41,460 bases of DNA from Chloroflexota bacterium (GTDB lineage: Bacteria > Chloroflexota > Dormibacteria > CF-121): NCBI GenBank assembly GCA_005882775.1, contig VBDY01000125.1:1-41460 (forward strand). Direction: 5' to 3'. Below are positions 7,755 through 16,564 of the stretch, in pieces. Below the pieces are notes generated by a model that was not told the origin of the DNA, did not search any database, and was given only the letters and a program-made list of their open reading frames with translations. The stretch's first letter is position 1; each line of letters begins with the position of its first letter. The position numbers and the translations under genes are program-made.

Positions 7755-8938
7755 TCCTTTGTGTCCGAATCCCGACCCCCGCAGTGGTAGCGGCCTGGCG
7801 ATCCCATCCCGAGCTACGAGGCCGTCCGCTGGTGCTGGGAGGGTTGGCTCACGAGCGGGGATCGGTGCAGGCCGCATCGGCAGAGGCCCGGGCTATGGGA
7901 GTGGTGGAGGGGATGGCCTTGAGCCAGGCTGAGCAGTGCTGCCCGGAAGCGGTCTTTTTGCCGGTGGACCCGGACGCAACCGCGACCGTCCAGCGGCTCC
8001 TGCTGTCAACCCTCTACGCGCTCACGCCCGAGGTCTCAACGCAAGACGAAGGCTGCGCCTACATCCAGCTTGACGGGCTGGCGTTGACCTGGCCGGATCG
8101 TCGCCGGTTATTAGAGACGATCGCCCAGCGCGTCGCCTCGGCGCTGGACGTGGTGCCGGCCATCGGGCTGGCGGTCAACCTCTTCGTCAGCCGGCTGGCG
8201 GCGGGCGCTGCCGGCCCCGGAAAACCGGTGGTGGTAGAGCCGATGGCCACGGCGAGCTTTCTCCAGCCGATGTCGATCGATGTGCTGCCACTGGAGGACG
8301 ACCTGCGTGAGTACCTGGGGCTGCTGGGGATACGCACCGTCGGAGCCCTAACGAGCATCTCCCGGACTGCGTTTCGACGCCAGTTCGGTGTCAAGGCTTT
8401 GCCCGCCTATGACCTGGCCTGCGGGAGCGATGCCCGGCGGCTCACGCCCTGGCGGCCACCCGCCCGGATCGAGGCGGATATGCCGCTCGATCCCCCGGTT
8501 GATGACATCCAGGCTCTTCAATTCATGGCCCGGGCGCTCACCGACCGGATCGCCGAGGCGCTGCGAGCCCAGGGCCTCGGCACCCGGCTGGTGTTGATCC
8601 GGCTCGGCCAGGTGGACGCCTCACCCATCCAGGTAAGCGCGCGCTTCACCTATCCGCTGACCGCCGCTGCCGACCTGTTCGATCGGATCCGCCCACGCGT
8701 GCTGCACGCCCGGATCACCGCTCCCCTGGAAAGGATCACCCTGATGGCACGCCGGCTCGGGCCGGCACACGTGCGTCAGCCGGGATTGCTCGTGCGCCGC
8801 GATGGGTTTCGTGAATCACTGGCCGACGCGGTCTTGCGACTGCAGGAAGAATTTCGCCCCGACCTGGTCCAGCGAGCCACGCTTTTGACCGGCGTCGCGC
8901 CGCTCCCCGGCAAGCGCATTCGCTGGCAACCTGCATGA
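7751..8938 (+). CDS. imuB: ImuB, Y-family-like polymerase accessory protein
   Basis: A 395-aa DinB/UmuC-fold protein. In ImuB the polymerase is inactive and the protein acts as a hub linking DnaE2, ImuA and the beta clamp. The first catalytic Asp of Y-family motif I is missing (ILCVRIPTPAV), although a DE pair survives later (STQDEGCAYIQLDG). Palm and finger regions lie at about 1-170, the thumb/HhH region (YLGLLGIRTVGALTSISRTA) at about 185-225, and a little-finger-like domain at about 240-350. I see no clear clamp-binding QLxLF motif in the C-terminal tail. It overlaps imuA by 4 bp and the next gene by 4 bp (ATGA at 8935-8938). Confidence 0.9.
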   Translation: MILCVRIPTPAVVAAWRSHPELRGRPLVLGGLAHERGSVQAASAEARAMGVVEGMALSQAEQCCPEAVFLPVDPDATATVQRLLLSTLYALTPEVSTQDEGCAYIQLDGLALTWPDRRRLLETIAQRVASALDVVPAIGLAVNLFVSRLAAGAAGPGKPVVVEPMATASFLQPMSIDVLPLEDDLREYLGLLGIRTVGALTSISRTAFRRQFGVKALPAYDLACGSDARRLTPWRPPARIEADMPLDPPVDDIQALQFMARALTDRIAEALRAQGLGTRLVLIRLGQVDASPIQVSARFTYPLTAAADLFDRIRPRVLHARITAPLERITLMARRLGPAHVRQPGLLVRRDGFRESLADAVLRLQEEFRPDLVQRATLLTGVAPLPGKRIRWQPA

Positions 8939-9189
8939 CCGAGCTGATCGCCCCGCCCCGGCCGATCCGGGTGCGCCTCGACGCCAGTGGAATTCCCTCG
9001 CATCTCGAGTCGGCGGCCGGCTGGCAGCCGGTCAGCCGGGTGCTCAACCGCTGGCGGATCGATTGCGACTGGTGGCACGACCCCATCTCACGGGAGTACT
9101 GGCGGCTGTTGATCGACGACGACCTGGCGCTGGAGTGCTACTGCGACCACGTCACCCATGACTGGTTCCTGGAGCGCGTGTACGACTAG
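8935..9189 (+). CDS. DUF6504 family small protein of the mutasome operon
   Basis: An 84-aa, Trp-rich protein. The core LNRWRIDCDWWHDPISREYWRLLIDD followed by THDWFLERVYD matches the small DUF6504 proteins often found beside imuB and dnaE2. Function is unknown; a structural or regulatory role in the translesion complex is plausible from the conserved position only. Start ATG 8935 overlaps the imuB stop, and dnaE2 begins 5 bp after its stop. Confidence 0.85.
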   Translation: MTELIAPPRPIRVRLDASGIPSHLESAAGWQPVSRVLNRWRIDCDWWHDPISREYWRLLIDDDLALECYCDHVTHDWFLERVYD

Positions 9190-9194
9190 CCGCC

Positions 9195-12100
9195 ATGTAT
9201 GCCGAGCTTCATTGCCACTCGAACTACTCATTCCTCGAGGGCGCGTCTCATCCCGAAGACCTGGTGGCGCGGGCGCGCGACCTGGAAATCCCGGCGCTGG
9301 CCATCACCGACCGCAACGGGTTATATGGCGCGGTCCGGTTCTTCAAGGCGGCCGAGATGGCCGGCATCCAGCCCATCATCGGCGCCGAGCTCACCATCGA
9401 CGACGGCTCACCACCACCCAGAGACCGCGTTGATTTCGACGGCTGGGGTGATCGCCTGGTCCTGCTGGCGGAGGACAGGACCGGTTATACGAACCTCTGC
9501 CGGCTGATCAGCAGCGCGCAGATGCCAAATGCCAAGGGGACCGCGCGCCTCAAGCCGGAGGCGCTCGCCCCGCTCAGCGCCGGGCTGATCGCGCTGGTTA
9601 CCGATCCGAAGAACCGGCTTCCTTTCTACCAGGAGGTCTTCGGCCGCGACCGGGTCTTCATCGAGCTGCTCGACCACCTCGCGCCCGGCGACCGCGGCCG
9701 CAACCAGGCGCTGATCGACCTGGCCGGCGCTCACGGCGCGCCTCTGGTGGTGACTAACGAGGTCTTCTACGCAACCCCCGACCGGCATCGCCTGCACGAC
9801 GTCCTCACCGCCATCCGCCACCGGATGAGCCTGGACCAGGCGGAAGGCCTGCTGCATCCGAATGCCGAGTACTACCTGAAAACCGAGCGCCAGCTCCGCC
9901 AGTTGTTCAGCCGCTATCCCACGGGCGTGGTCGAGGCGGGCATCCGCAACACCGCTGAAATTGCCAAGCGTTGCCGTTTCCGGTTCGGGCTGCAGGCGGC
10001 ACGTTTCCCCGGGTTCCCGGTGCCGTCAGGTGAGACCCCCTTCTCCTTCCTATACCGGCTCTGCCAGGAGGCGGTCCGGGAGAGATACCGCCCGGTAACG
10101 GCGGAGGTGGCGGCCCGTCTCCAGCGCGAGCTCGATGTCATCGACAAGACCGGGTTTGCCGAGTTCTTCCTGATCAACTGGGACCTGATGCGATTTGCCC
10201 GCGCACACGGGATTCCCGGCCAGGGTCGTGGGTCGGCGGCCGACAGCATCGTCGCCTATCTGCTCGGTATCACCCGGGTCGACCCGATCGCCCACAACCT
10301 GCTCTTCGAGCGGTTCCTCCACGAGGAGATGACGGCGACTCCTGACATCGATATCGATTTCTCTACCCAACACCGCGAGCAGGTGATCCAGTACATCTAC
10401 GAAAAATACGGGCCGGAGCGCACCGGCATGGTCTGCAACGTGGTCACCTATCGCCAGCGCTCTGCCATCCGGGAGGTTGGAAAGGCGCTCGGCTTCAAGG
10501 AGGAAACGATCGACGTGCTGGCCAAATCCGCCTCCGCCTGGGACCCTGAGAGCCCGGAGACCATTGCCCAGGCCGCCGGCTTCGAAAGCACAAACCCCAG
10601 CCTCCCCTGGCGCCAGCTGTTCGACTTATCGACCCAGATCCTGGAATTCCCGCGCCATCTCTCCATCCACGTGGGAGGAATGCTTGTCACCGGCGAACCA
10701 TTAATCGACATCGTGCCGGTGGAGTGCGCCACCATGCCGGGCCGGATGGTCGTCCAGTTCAACAAGGACGACGTGGAGGAGCTCGGGCTGATCAAGATGG
10801 ACATGCTCGGCCTGCGCATGCTCTCGGTGGTGGCGGAGGCGCTCGACCTGATCGAGGCCGACACGGGAACCCGGCCGGACCTGGACGCGCTCGACCTCAA
10901 GGACCCACAGGTATACGCGCTCTGCTGTGAAGCGGACACCATCGGCGTCTTTCAGATCGAGAGCCGCGCCCAGATGCAGACCCTGCCCCGCTCGCGACCG
11001 CAAACCTTCAACGACCTGGTGGTGGAGGTTGCCATCATCCGGCCCGGGCCGATCCAGGGCGATGCCGTGCACCCCTACCTTCGTCGCAAACAGGGCAGGG
11101 AACCGGTCACCTACCTGCACCCCTCGCTCCAGCCGATCCTGGAAGAGACGCTGGGGGTGGTCCTCTATCAGGAGCAGATCCTGAAGATCTCGATGGACTG
11201 CGCCGGCTTCTCCGGGGGCGAGGCCGACCGCTTCCGCAGGGCGATGAGCAGCCACCGGTCCCACGGTGAGATGGACGCGATTCGCGAACGCTTTCTCTCG
11301 GGCTGTCTTGGCAACGAAATCGCCTTGCCGGTCGCGCAAGAGATCTTTTCGAAGCTGGCGGCCTTTGCCGAGTTCGGGTTCACCAAGTCGCACGCGGCCG
11401 CCTTTGCCCGCACCTGCTACGAGACCGCCTGGCTCAAGCTGCACCATGCTCCCGCCCTCTACGCCGGCCTGCTGAACAACCAGCCGATGGGCTTCTACCA
11501 TCCGCACGTCCTGGTCGAGGACGCCAAGCGCCACGGCGTGCGCATCCTGCCGGTCGATATCAACCGGAGCTACATCCGCTGCAGCGTGGAGGCCGGCGCC
11601 TTACGCCTCGGTTTCAACTACGTCCACGGGGTGGGAGAGAAAGCGCTGCAGGTCCTGGAGGAGGCGCAGGTCAAGGGCCCGGTCGTCTCCCTCGAGGAAT
11701 TCTGCCGGCGGATCCGGCTCACCACGCAGTCACGAAACGGCCTGACCCGCGCCCAGATGCGCAACCTGATCCTGGCCGGCGCCTTCGACAGCCTCGAACC
11801 AAACCGCCGCCAGGCCGTCTGGCGCTTCAACCAGCATGCCGACGACTGGCAGTCGGAGCCGCTGGTCAGCGAGCCCTCTGAGGAGGTGGCCCTGCCCCTG
11901 ATGACACACAGGCAGACGGTAGCGACCGATTACCGTCTCCTCTCTCTGTCGACCACTGATCACCTGATCCATTTCTACCGCCCGCAGTTCGACCAGTTGC
12001 GCGTGATCGACTCCCGGACCCTGCGGGATGGCGTCAAGGATGGCGCCCGGGTGCGCGTCGGTGGCCTGGTCATCACCCGGCAATCGCCGTCGACCGGCAA

Positions 12101-12329
12101 GCAGTTCAAGTTCTTCACGCTGGCCGATGAGTACGGGCACATCGACGTAATCCTGCGGCCACCGATCTACCAGCGATACCGCCGGGTCGCCAACCTGGAG
12201 CCAATCCTGGTGATGGACGGAACGGTACAGAAGCAGGATGGTGTGATGAGCGTGCTGGTCGACCATGTCCAGCCCGCCCCGGCGCTGCCCGACGAGGACG
12301 TCTTCCCCGACTCCCGCGATTACCGCTGA
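9195..12329 (+). CDS. dnaE2: Error-prone DNA polymerase DnaE2
   Basis: A C-family polymerase III alpha subunit of the SOS mutagenic type, 1044 aa. The N-terminal PHP domain starts MYAELHCHSNYSFLEGAS. The palm carries PDIDIDF (catalytic Asps near 383-387) and a later IKMDMLGLR (third Asp near 535). The tandem helix-hairpin-helix and C-terminal OB fold (about 940-1030; VRVGGLVITRQSPSTGKQFKFF) follow, and the protein ends in SRDYR, typical of DnaE2. It lacks the long beta-binding and tau-binding tail of replicative DnaE. It works with ImuA and ImuB in translesion synthesis. It is the fourth gene of the LexA-controlled operon; no strong SD is seen before ATG 9195, so translation probably depends on coupling with the gene 5 bp upstream. 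Confidence 0.95.
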   Translation: MYAELHCHSNYSFLEGASHPEDLVARARDLEIPALAITDRNGLYGAVRFFKAAEMAGIQPIIGAELTIDDGSPPPRDRVDFDGWGDRLVLLAEDRTGYTNLCRLISSAQMPNAKGTARLKPEALAPLSAGLIALVTDPKNRLPFYQEVFGRDRVFIELLDHLAPGDRGRNQALIDLAGAHGAPLVVTNEVFYATPDRHRLHDVLTAIRHRMSLDQAEGLLHPNAEYYLKTERQLRQLFSRYPTGVVEAGIRNTAEIAKRCRFRFGLQAARFPGFPVPSGETPFSFLYRLCQEAVRERYRPVTAEVAARLQRELDVIDKTGFAEFFLINWDLMRFARAHGIPGQGRGSAADSIVAYLLGITRVDPIAHNLLFERFLHEEMTATPDIDIDFSTQHREQVIQYIYEKYGPERTGMVCNVVTYRQRSAIREVGKALGFKEETIDVLAKSASAWDPESPETIAQAAGFESTNPSLPWRQLFDLSTQILEFPRHLSIHVGGMLVTGEPLIDIVPVECATMPGRMVVQFNKDDVEELGLIKMDMLGLRMLSVVAEALDLIEADTGTRPDLDALDLKDPQVYALCCEADTIGVFQIESRAQMQTLPRSRPQTFNDLVVEVAIIRPGPIQGDAVHPYLRRKQGREPVTYLHPSLQPILEETLGVVLYQEQILKISMDCAGFSGGEADRFRRAMSSHRSHGEMDAIRERFLSGCLGNEIALPVAQEIFSKLAAFAEFGFTKSHAAAFARTCYETAWLKLHHAPALYAGLLNNQPMGFYHPHVLVEDAKRHGVRILPVDINRSYIRCSVEAGALRLGFNYVHGVGEKALQVLEEAQVKGPVVSLEEFCRRIRLTTQSRNGLTRAQMRNLILAGAFDSLEPNRRQAVWRFNQHADDWQSEPLVSEPSEEVALPLMTHRQTVATDYRLLSLSTTDHLIHFYRPQFDQLRVIDSRTLRDGVKDGARVRVGGLVITRQSPSTGKQFKFFTLADEYGHIDVILRPPIYQRYRRVANLEPILVMDGTVQKQDGVMSVLVDHVQPAPALPDEDVFPDSRDYR

Positions 12330-12350
12330 GTGGATTAGCCTAAGGGGCCG

Positions 12351-13154
12351 ATGCCTGAACTTCCGGAGCTCGAGGTGCTCCGCGATTACCTCGGTCCGCG
12401 GCTTGACCAGCGTCGGGTCGTCAAAGTGTGGACCTCGCCGAAACTCGGCTTTTTGCTTCGGACACCCGCCGACGAGTTTGCCCGCCAACTCACCGGGCTG
12501 ACCTTCCAGCGGACCTGGCGTCGGGGAAAGTTCCTGGTCTTCGACCTCGATGGCCAGCACCTGGTGATCAACCCGATGCTCGGCGGCCGGATGCAGTGGG
12601 CCCCGGCCAGCGAAAAGCTCGCCCAGGCGACCGTCTTTCGGCTGACGCTCGACAGCGGTGACGAGCTCAGATTCCTGGACACGGTGAAGATGGGCCGCGT
12701 CTACTGGGTCCCCGACGGGGGACTGCCCACCATACCGGGGTGGGCCGAGCTTGGCCCCGACGCCCTCACCGTGACGGCCGGTGAGTTCTCACAAAGGATC
12801 CGTCGGCACCCGGGCGAGCTGAAGAATCTGCTACGCAACCAGGCCTTTATCGCCGGCGTGGGAAATGCCTACTCGGACGAGATCCTTCACGAGGCGGGCT
12901 TCCTTCCCTTGCGCAAACGCAGCACGCTGAAACCGGACGACATCTCTCGTCTGCACGCGAGCACGGTCAAGGTGATGCAATCCGCGGTCGAGGCCATCCG
13001 CGCGCAGCCGCATTACATCGCGCACAAGCAGGATCGGAGCTTCATGGCGGTCCACGGTAAGGGCGGTGGCGCCTGTCCTCGCTGCGGCCACCGAATCTCC
13101 GAGCTGACGGCTCGCGGCGAGAACACAAACTTCTGTAGAGGCTGCCAGCACTGA
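12351..13154 (+). CDS. mutM: Fpg/Nei family DNA glycosylase (MutM-like)
   Basis: A 267-aa base-excision repair enzyme. It begins MPELPELEV, giving the catalytic Pro2 and Glu3 once Met is removed. Lys in RRGKFLVFDL fits the conserved Lys57, and an Asn-containing NLLRNQAFIAGVGNAYSDEIL gives the H2TH region. The C-terminal zinc finger is CPRC..CRGC. Two points differ from classical Fpg: the usual HLGMSG segment reads INPMLGGRM, and the finger Arg that contacts DNA phosphate in E. coli Fpg (R258) seems to be Glu (RGENTNFC). The specificity (8-oxoguanine or oxidised pyrimidines) is therefore open. It starts 21 bp after dnaE2 and may share its transcript. Confidence 0.9.
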   Translation: MPELPELEVLRDYLGPRLDQRRVVKVWTSPKLGFLLRTPADEFARQLTGLTFQRTWRRGKFLVFDLDGQHLVINPMLGGRMQWAPASEKLAQATVFRLTLDSGDELRFLDTVKMGRVYWVPDGGLPTIPGWAELGPDALTVTAGEFSQRIRRHPGELKNLLRNQAFIAGVGNAYSDEILHEAGFLPLRKRSTLKPDDISRLHASTVKVMQSAVEAIRAQPHYIAHKQDRSFMAVHGKGGGACPRCGHRISELTARGENTNFCRGCQH

Positions 13155-13164
13155 TGGGTAAGCG

Positions 13165-13962
13165 TTGAGACTCGACGGCTCGGTCGCAATCGTGACCGGG
13201 GCCTCGCAAGGAATCGGGCGGGCGATTGCCTTAGAGTTCGGCCGGCGTGGCGCCCGGGTCGCCCTGGCCGCCCGGAACGCGGCCGCACTTGACGAAGTGA
13301 CGACCCTCATCCAGCGCGCCGGTGGGCGGGCCATGCCAATCCCGACCGACGTCACCGACAGCACGCAGGTCGAGCGCCTGGTCCAGGCCACCATTCGCGA
13401 CCTTGGACCGGTCGACATCCTGGTAAACAACGCAGGTATCGGCCTTCACGCACCGATAGCGGATGCCCGCGCCGCCGACGTCGAAGCAATGTTTCGCCTC
13501 AACGTGCTCGCAGCGGGCGCCTGCATCCGGGCGGTGGTGCCCGTGATGCGCGCCCAGCATCGAGGACTCGTGATCAACATCTCGTCGGTGGCGGGCCGGA
13601 TTGCCCTGCCCTGGATCGGCTACTACTCGGCCAGCAAGTTTGCGCTGACAGTGATCGGCGACACGTTGCGGATGGAGGAATCCGGCCACGGCATCCGGGT
13701 GATGAACGTTTTTCCCGGGATGACCCGTTCGCAGTTCTCCACGAATCGGCTTGGCGATCCGGGGCGGGCGCCCCACCAGCGGCGGCTGGCGCCGGTACCG
13801 GCAGAAAAGGTAGCCCGGCGGATAGCCCAGGCCGTCGAGCGAAACCGCAACACCGTCTATGTGTCCTGGTTTCCCGACAGGCTCGGAGTGGCGGGCAACT
13901 GGCTGGCCGGGTGGGCAGTCTCGGCCGTCTTGCGGCGCTGGGCGCGTGGCGCCCAGGAATAA
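13165..13962 (+). CDS. Short-chain dehydrogenase/reductase (classical SDR)
   Basis: A 265-aa NAD(P)-dependent oxidoreductase. It has the Rossmann glycine motif TGASQGIG (near 12-19), NNAGIG, the catalytic Ser in NISSVAGR and the YxxxK pair in YYSASK. The RN pair after beta-2 (AARNAA) suggests NADP(H). The C-terminus ends in a hydrophobic, Arg-rich tail (WLAGWAVSAVLRRWARG) that may associate with membrane. Substrate unknown. The start is TTG at 13165, 10 bp after the glycosylase stop; no in-frame ATG or GTG precedes the Rossmann motif. Confidence 0.9.
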   Translation: MRLDGSVAIVTGASQGIGRAIALEFGRRGARVALAARNAAALDEVTTLIQRAGGRAMPIPTDVTDSTQVERLVQATIRDLGPVDILVNNAGIGLHAPIADARAADVEAMFRLNVLAAGACIRAVVPVMRAQHRGLVINISSVAGRIALPWIGYYSASKFALTVIGDTLRMEESGHGIRVMNVFPGMTRSQFSTNRLGDPGRAPHQRRLAPVPAEKVARRIAQAVERNRNTVYVSWFPDRLGVAGNWLAGWAVSAVLRRWARGAQE

Positions 13963-13981
13963 TCCTCCGGGCGCCATCCAG

Positions 13982-14518
13982 GTGGGTGGCCAGGTCTACC
14001 TGCGCCGGCCGGGGGCCCGCGATCGCGACGAGTTCCTGAAGCTCACCCGGTCGAGCCGTCGCCTGCACCGCTCCTGGGTCACGCCCCCGGTGACCTCAGG
14101 CCAGTTCGAGGAGTTCATGCAACGATCTCGACGGGCAGACGTCGATGTCTCACTGGTTTGCCGGCTGGAGGACCGCGCCATCGTCGGGGTCTTCATCCTG
14201 AGCCAGATCTTTCGCCGCGGCTTCCAGAATGCCTACCTGGGCTTCTACGCCGGCACGGCTCACGCCGGCCGGGGCTACATGGGAGAGGGCATGCAGCTCC
14301 TGCTCCGGCACGTCTTCAGGACGCTCAAGCTCCACCGGGTGGAGGCGAACGTGCAGCCGAAGAACACGAGATCGATCGCCCTGATCAGGCGCTCAGGGTT
14401 TTCACGCGAGGGCTTTTCGCCGCGCTATCTGAAGGTCGCGGGCCGTTGGCGAGACCACCAGCGGTGGGCGATCACGGCTGAGGATTGGCGCCGCCGGCTC
14501 CGATCGTCCTCGCGGTAG
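13982..14518 (+). CDS. GNAT-family N-acetyltransferase (RimJ-like)
   Basis: A 178-aa acetyltransferase of the RimJ/RimL type: YLRRPGARDRDEF at the N-terminus, LGFYAGTAHAGRGYMGEGM as the acetyl-CoA loop, LHRVEANVQPKNTRSIALI and RSGFSREGF in the C-terminal half. This family acetylates ribosomal protein N-termini or small molecules; the substrate here is unknown. GTG 13982 is preferred because it sits just before the domain and 19 bp after the SDR stop; the open frame extends upstream but only through the SDR gene. Confidence 0.85.
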   Translation: MGGQVYLRRPGARDRDEFLKLTRSSRRLHRSWVTPPVTSGQFEEFMQRSRRADVDVSLVCRLEDRAIVGVFILSQIFRRGFQNAYLGFYAGTAHAGRGYMGEGMQLLLRHVFRTLKLHRVEANVQPKNTRSIALIRRSGFSREGFSPRYLKVAGRWRDHQRWAITAEDWRRRLRSSSR

Positions 14519-14522
14519 TTGG

Positions 14523-14927
14523 CTAGCGGCTGGCTGTCGCGGCCTGACCGGCGGCGGCCCTGGCTTTCTCGAGGTCTTTTGCCCCGATCACGACCCGCGT
14601 CCTTGTGGCCAGGTAGACCAGGTTGAGATTCACACCGGCGTCCGCGATCTTGCGGGTGAGCTTTCCCAGCGCGCCCGGCCGGTCTTCCAGGTCGAGGACC
14701 AGCACCGGACGCTCCTCGATCACCCGGGTGCCCGTGCCCTCGAGCGCCCTGCGAGTCTTCTGGACATCCTCGACCAGGATGTGACCCATACCCTTGCCGC
14801 CGCCGGTCGCCATCCCCGCGAATGCCTCGATGTTGACCCCGGCCTTGCCGAGCGCCTCGGCAGTGGCAGCCACGATGCCTGGCTTGTCGTCCATCTCGAC
14901 CGTAAGGTCCGTCAAGTGATGTGCCAT
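14523..14927 (-). CDS. Tandem ACT-domain protein (GcvR-like architecture)
   Basis: A 134-aa protein made of two ACT domains: LTDLTVEMDDKPGIVAATAE..GVNIEAF (about 1-68) and VLVLDLEDRPGALGKLTRKI..GVNLNLVYLAT (about 72-134). ACT domains bind amino acids and regulate metabolism. ATG 14927 is supported by a strong AGGAGGTGG 5 nt upstream. It is the last gene of the minus-strand glutamine synthetase cluster, which suggests a regulatory role tied to nitrogen or amino-acid sensing; that role is inferred from position only. It converges with the acetyltransferase gene, with 4 bp between stops. Confidence 0.87.
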   Translation of the reverse strand: MAHHLTDLTVEMDDKPGIVAATAEALGKAGVNIEAFAGMATGGGKGMGHILVEDVQKTRRALEGTGTRVIEERPVLVLDLEDRPGALGKLTRKIADAGVNLNLVYLATRTRVVIGAKDLEKARAAAGQAATASR

Positions 14928-14991
14928 CAATTCCACCTCCTGGAATGTGCCCCCGGCCTGGTCGCCCCCCGGTTTATTATGCCCGGTCGGC

Positions 14992-16257
14992 TCAGTACAC
15001 CTGGAGGTAGGTGTCGAGCTCCCAACCGGTGACCTGGGTCTCGTAGGCCTGCCATTCCATTTCCTTGGCCTCGATGAATCGCTCGAGCAGGTGGGGGCCC
15101 AGGGCATCGCGCAGGACGTCGTCGCGGCGGAGCTCGCTGAGGGCTTCCGCGAGCGAGGCGGGCAACCGGCCGAGCTGATGCCGGGACAGCCGTTCGGGAT
15201 CGAAGGCGTAGAGGTTCTCCTCGACCGGCGGTGGCAGCGGGAGCTTTTGCTTGATCCCGGAAAGGCCGGCGTGCAGCATGCCGGCGAACGCCAGGTACGG
15301 GTTGCAGGAAGGGTCAGGCGCACGGAACTCGACGCCCAGGGTTGACCGGTCGGTGTTGCTCACGCGTGGAACTCGAATCAGAGCGGACCGGTTCATCTGC
15401 GCCCAGCTGATCGCCATTGGAGCCTCGAATCCCGGCACAAATCGCTTGTACGAGTTGACCAGTGGGGCAACCAGTGCGCAGAGGGCGCGGGCGTGCATCA
15501 GCTGGCCGGCGATGAATTGCCTGGCGGAGGCCGAGAGGTGGTACTCGTCATTGCGGTCGTAGAAGGCATTGGACTCGCCGCCGTGCTCGTTGAGCGTCTG
15601 GTGCGTGTGCATCCCGGAGCCGGCCTGGCCGTAGATCGGCTTGGGCATGAAGGTGGCATGCAGGCCATGACGTTGGGCCACCGCCTTCAGGGTGTACTTC
15701 AGGGTCACCAGCTGATCCGCCGCCTTCAGCGCATCCTGGCCAGCGAGGTCGATCTCGTACTGTCCGGCGGCGACCTCATGGTGACTGCTCTCCACCGGGA
15801 TCCCCATGGCATCCAGCTGGGTCACCATCTCCTGGCGGACCTCATTGCCCAGGTCCAGGGGCCGGTCGAAATAGCCCGCGCTGTCACGGGAAACCGGGCG
15901 TAGCCGGCCGTCGGCTGGGTCTGGACGGAGCAGGAAGAACTCCAGCTCGCAGCCGACCGTGTACGTATAGCCGAGCTCGGCGGCCTCTGCCAGGGCGCGG
16001 ATCAGCACCCCTCGCGGATCGCCAGGAAAGCGCTCATTCTCCGGGGTGAAGATGTCGCAGATCACCTGAGCGCTGGGCGCGGTTCCGGCGCCGAGCTCGG
16101 TGACCGTCAGGGTATTGAGGTCAGGCTTCAAGTACATGTCGCTCTCGAACACGCGGGCGAATCCCTCGACTGACGACCCGTCGAACCATTCGCCCTGACG
16201 GACAGCGTCAGCCAGTCGGTGCGAGGGGATGCTGATGCTCTTGACCGTACCCAGCAC
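14992..16257 (-). CDS. Second type I glutamine synthetase family enzyme, 5' end unresolved
   Basis: A glutamine synthetase (glutamate + NH3 + ATP), 421 aa from the GTG at 16257. Catalytic motifs are present: [68 protein letters not shown]. It lacks most of the insert typical of GSI-beta but has ENLYAFDPE where adenylylated enzymes carry their Tyr. The 5' end is odd. Homologous sequence (ALDRALERLSHVGARFLNLQFVD) continues in frame upstream of 16257 to about 16335, yet no ATG, GTG or TTG precedes it. A well-placed ATG with SD lies at 16486 in the +1 frame. Either a frameshift (real or assembly error) or an unusual start is involved. It lies between glnA and the ACT gene. Confidence 0.85.
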   Translation of the reverse strand: MLGTVKSISIPSHRLADAVRQGEWFDGSSVEGFARVFESDMYLKPDLNTLTVTELGAGTAPSAQVICDIFTPENERFPGDPRGVLIRALAEAAELGYTYTVGCELEFFLLRPDPADGRLRPVSRDSAGYFDRPLDLGNEVRQEMVTQLDAMGIPVESSHHEVAAGQYEIDLAGQDALKAADQLVTLKYTLKAVAQRHGLHATFMPKPIYGQAGSGMHTHQTLNEHGGESNAFYDRNDEYHLSASARQFIAGQLMHARALCALVAPLVNSYKRFVPGFEAPMAISWAQMNRSALIRVPRVSNTDRSTLGVEFRAPDPSCNPYLAFAGMLHAGLSGIKQKLPLPPPVEENLYAFDPERLSRHQLGRLPASLAEALSELRRDDVLRDALGPHLLERFIEAKEMEWQAYETQVTGWELDTYLQVY

Positions 16258-16354
16258 GTCGACGAACTGGAGGTTGAGGAAGCGCGCGCCGACGTGGGAC
16301 AGCCGCTCCAGCGCCCGGTCGAGGGCGGCTCCGCCCTGGCTGACCCGCCCGGTC

Positions 16355-16486
16355 TCAGTCTTCGGCGTCGGGGACTCCCTGGTGCTCGGAGCGCTTCTCG
16401 CCGTCGGGCTCCTCCCATGAAGGGCCGGGACGCGGATGGTCGCCAGGTCGCCATGGCTTGTCGTCGGCGGCGAAGGTTGTCTCCAT
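16355..16486 (-). CDS. 43-aa ORF or frameshifted 5' part of the second glutamine synthetase
   Basis: ATG 16486 has GGAG (16497-16494) at a 7-nt spacing, better than any other start in this region. It encodes 43 hydrophilic residues (METTFAADDKPWRPGDHPRP...) and ends in TGA at 16357-16355. The glutamine synthetase frame overlaps its end in the +1 frame and is open through the stop. It may be a leader peptide, a separate small gene, or the real N-terminus separated by a one-base error. Confidence 0.5.
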   Translation of the reverse strand: METTFAADDKPWRPGDHPRPGPSWEEPDGEKRSEHQGVPDAED

Positions 16487-16511
16487 TGGTCTGCTCCTTC
16501 GGGGATAAGTT

Positions 16512-16542
16512 GGGCGGCTACCTGGGCGAGAGGCAGCCGCCC
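16512..16542 (-). repeat. Hairpin between the two glutamine synthetase genes
   Basis: GGGCGGCT (16512-16519) and AGCCGCCC (16535-16542) are perfect 8-bp complements around 15 nt. On the minus strand it follows glnA by about 22 nt and precedes the ATG at 16486. There is no T-run, so it may be an mRNA processing or stabilising element rather than a terminator. Confidence 0.45.
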
Positions 16543-16564
16543 TTAAAGGGACGCGTACCGTGAA

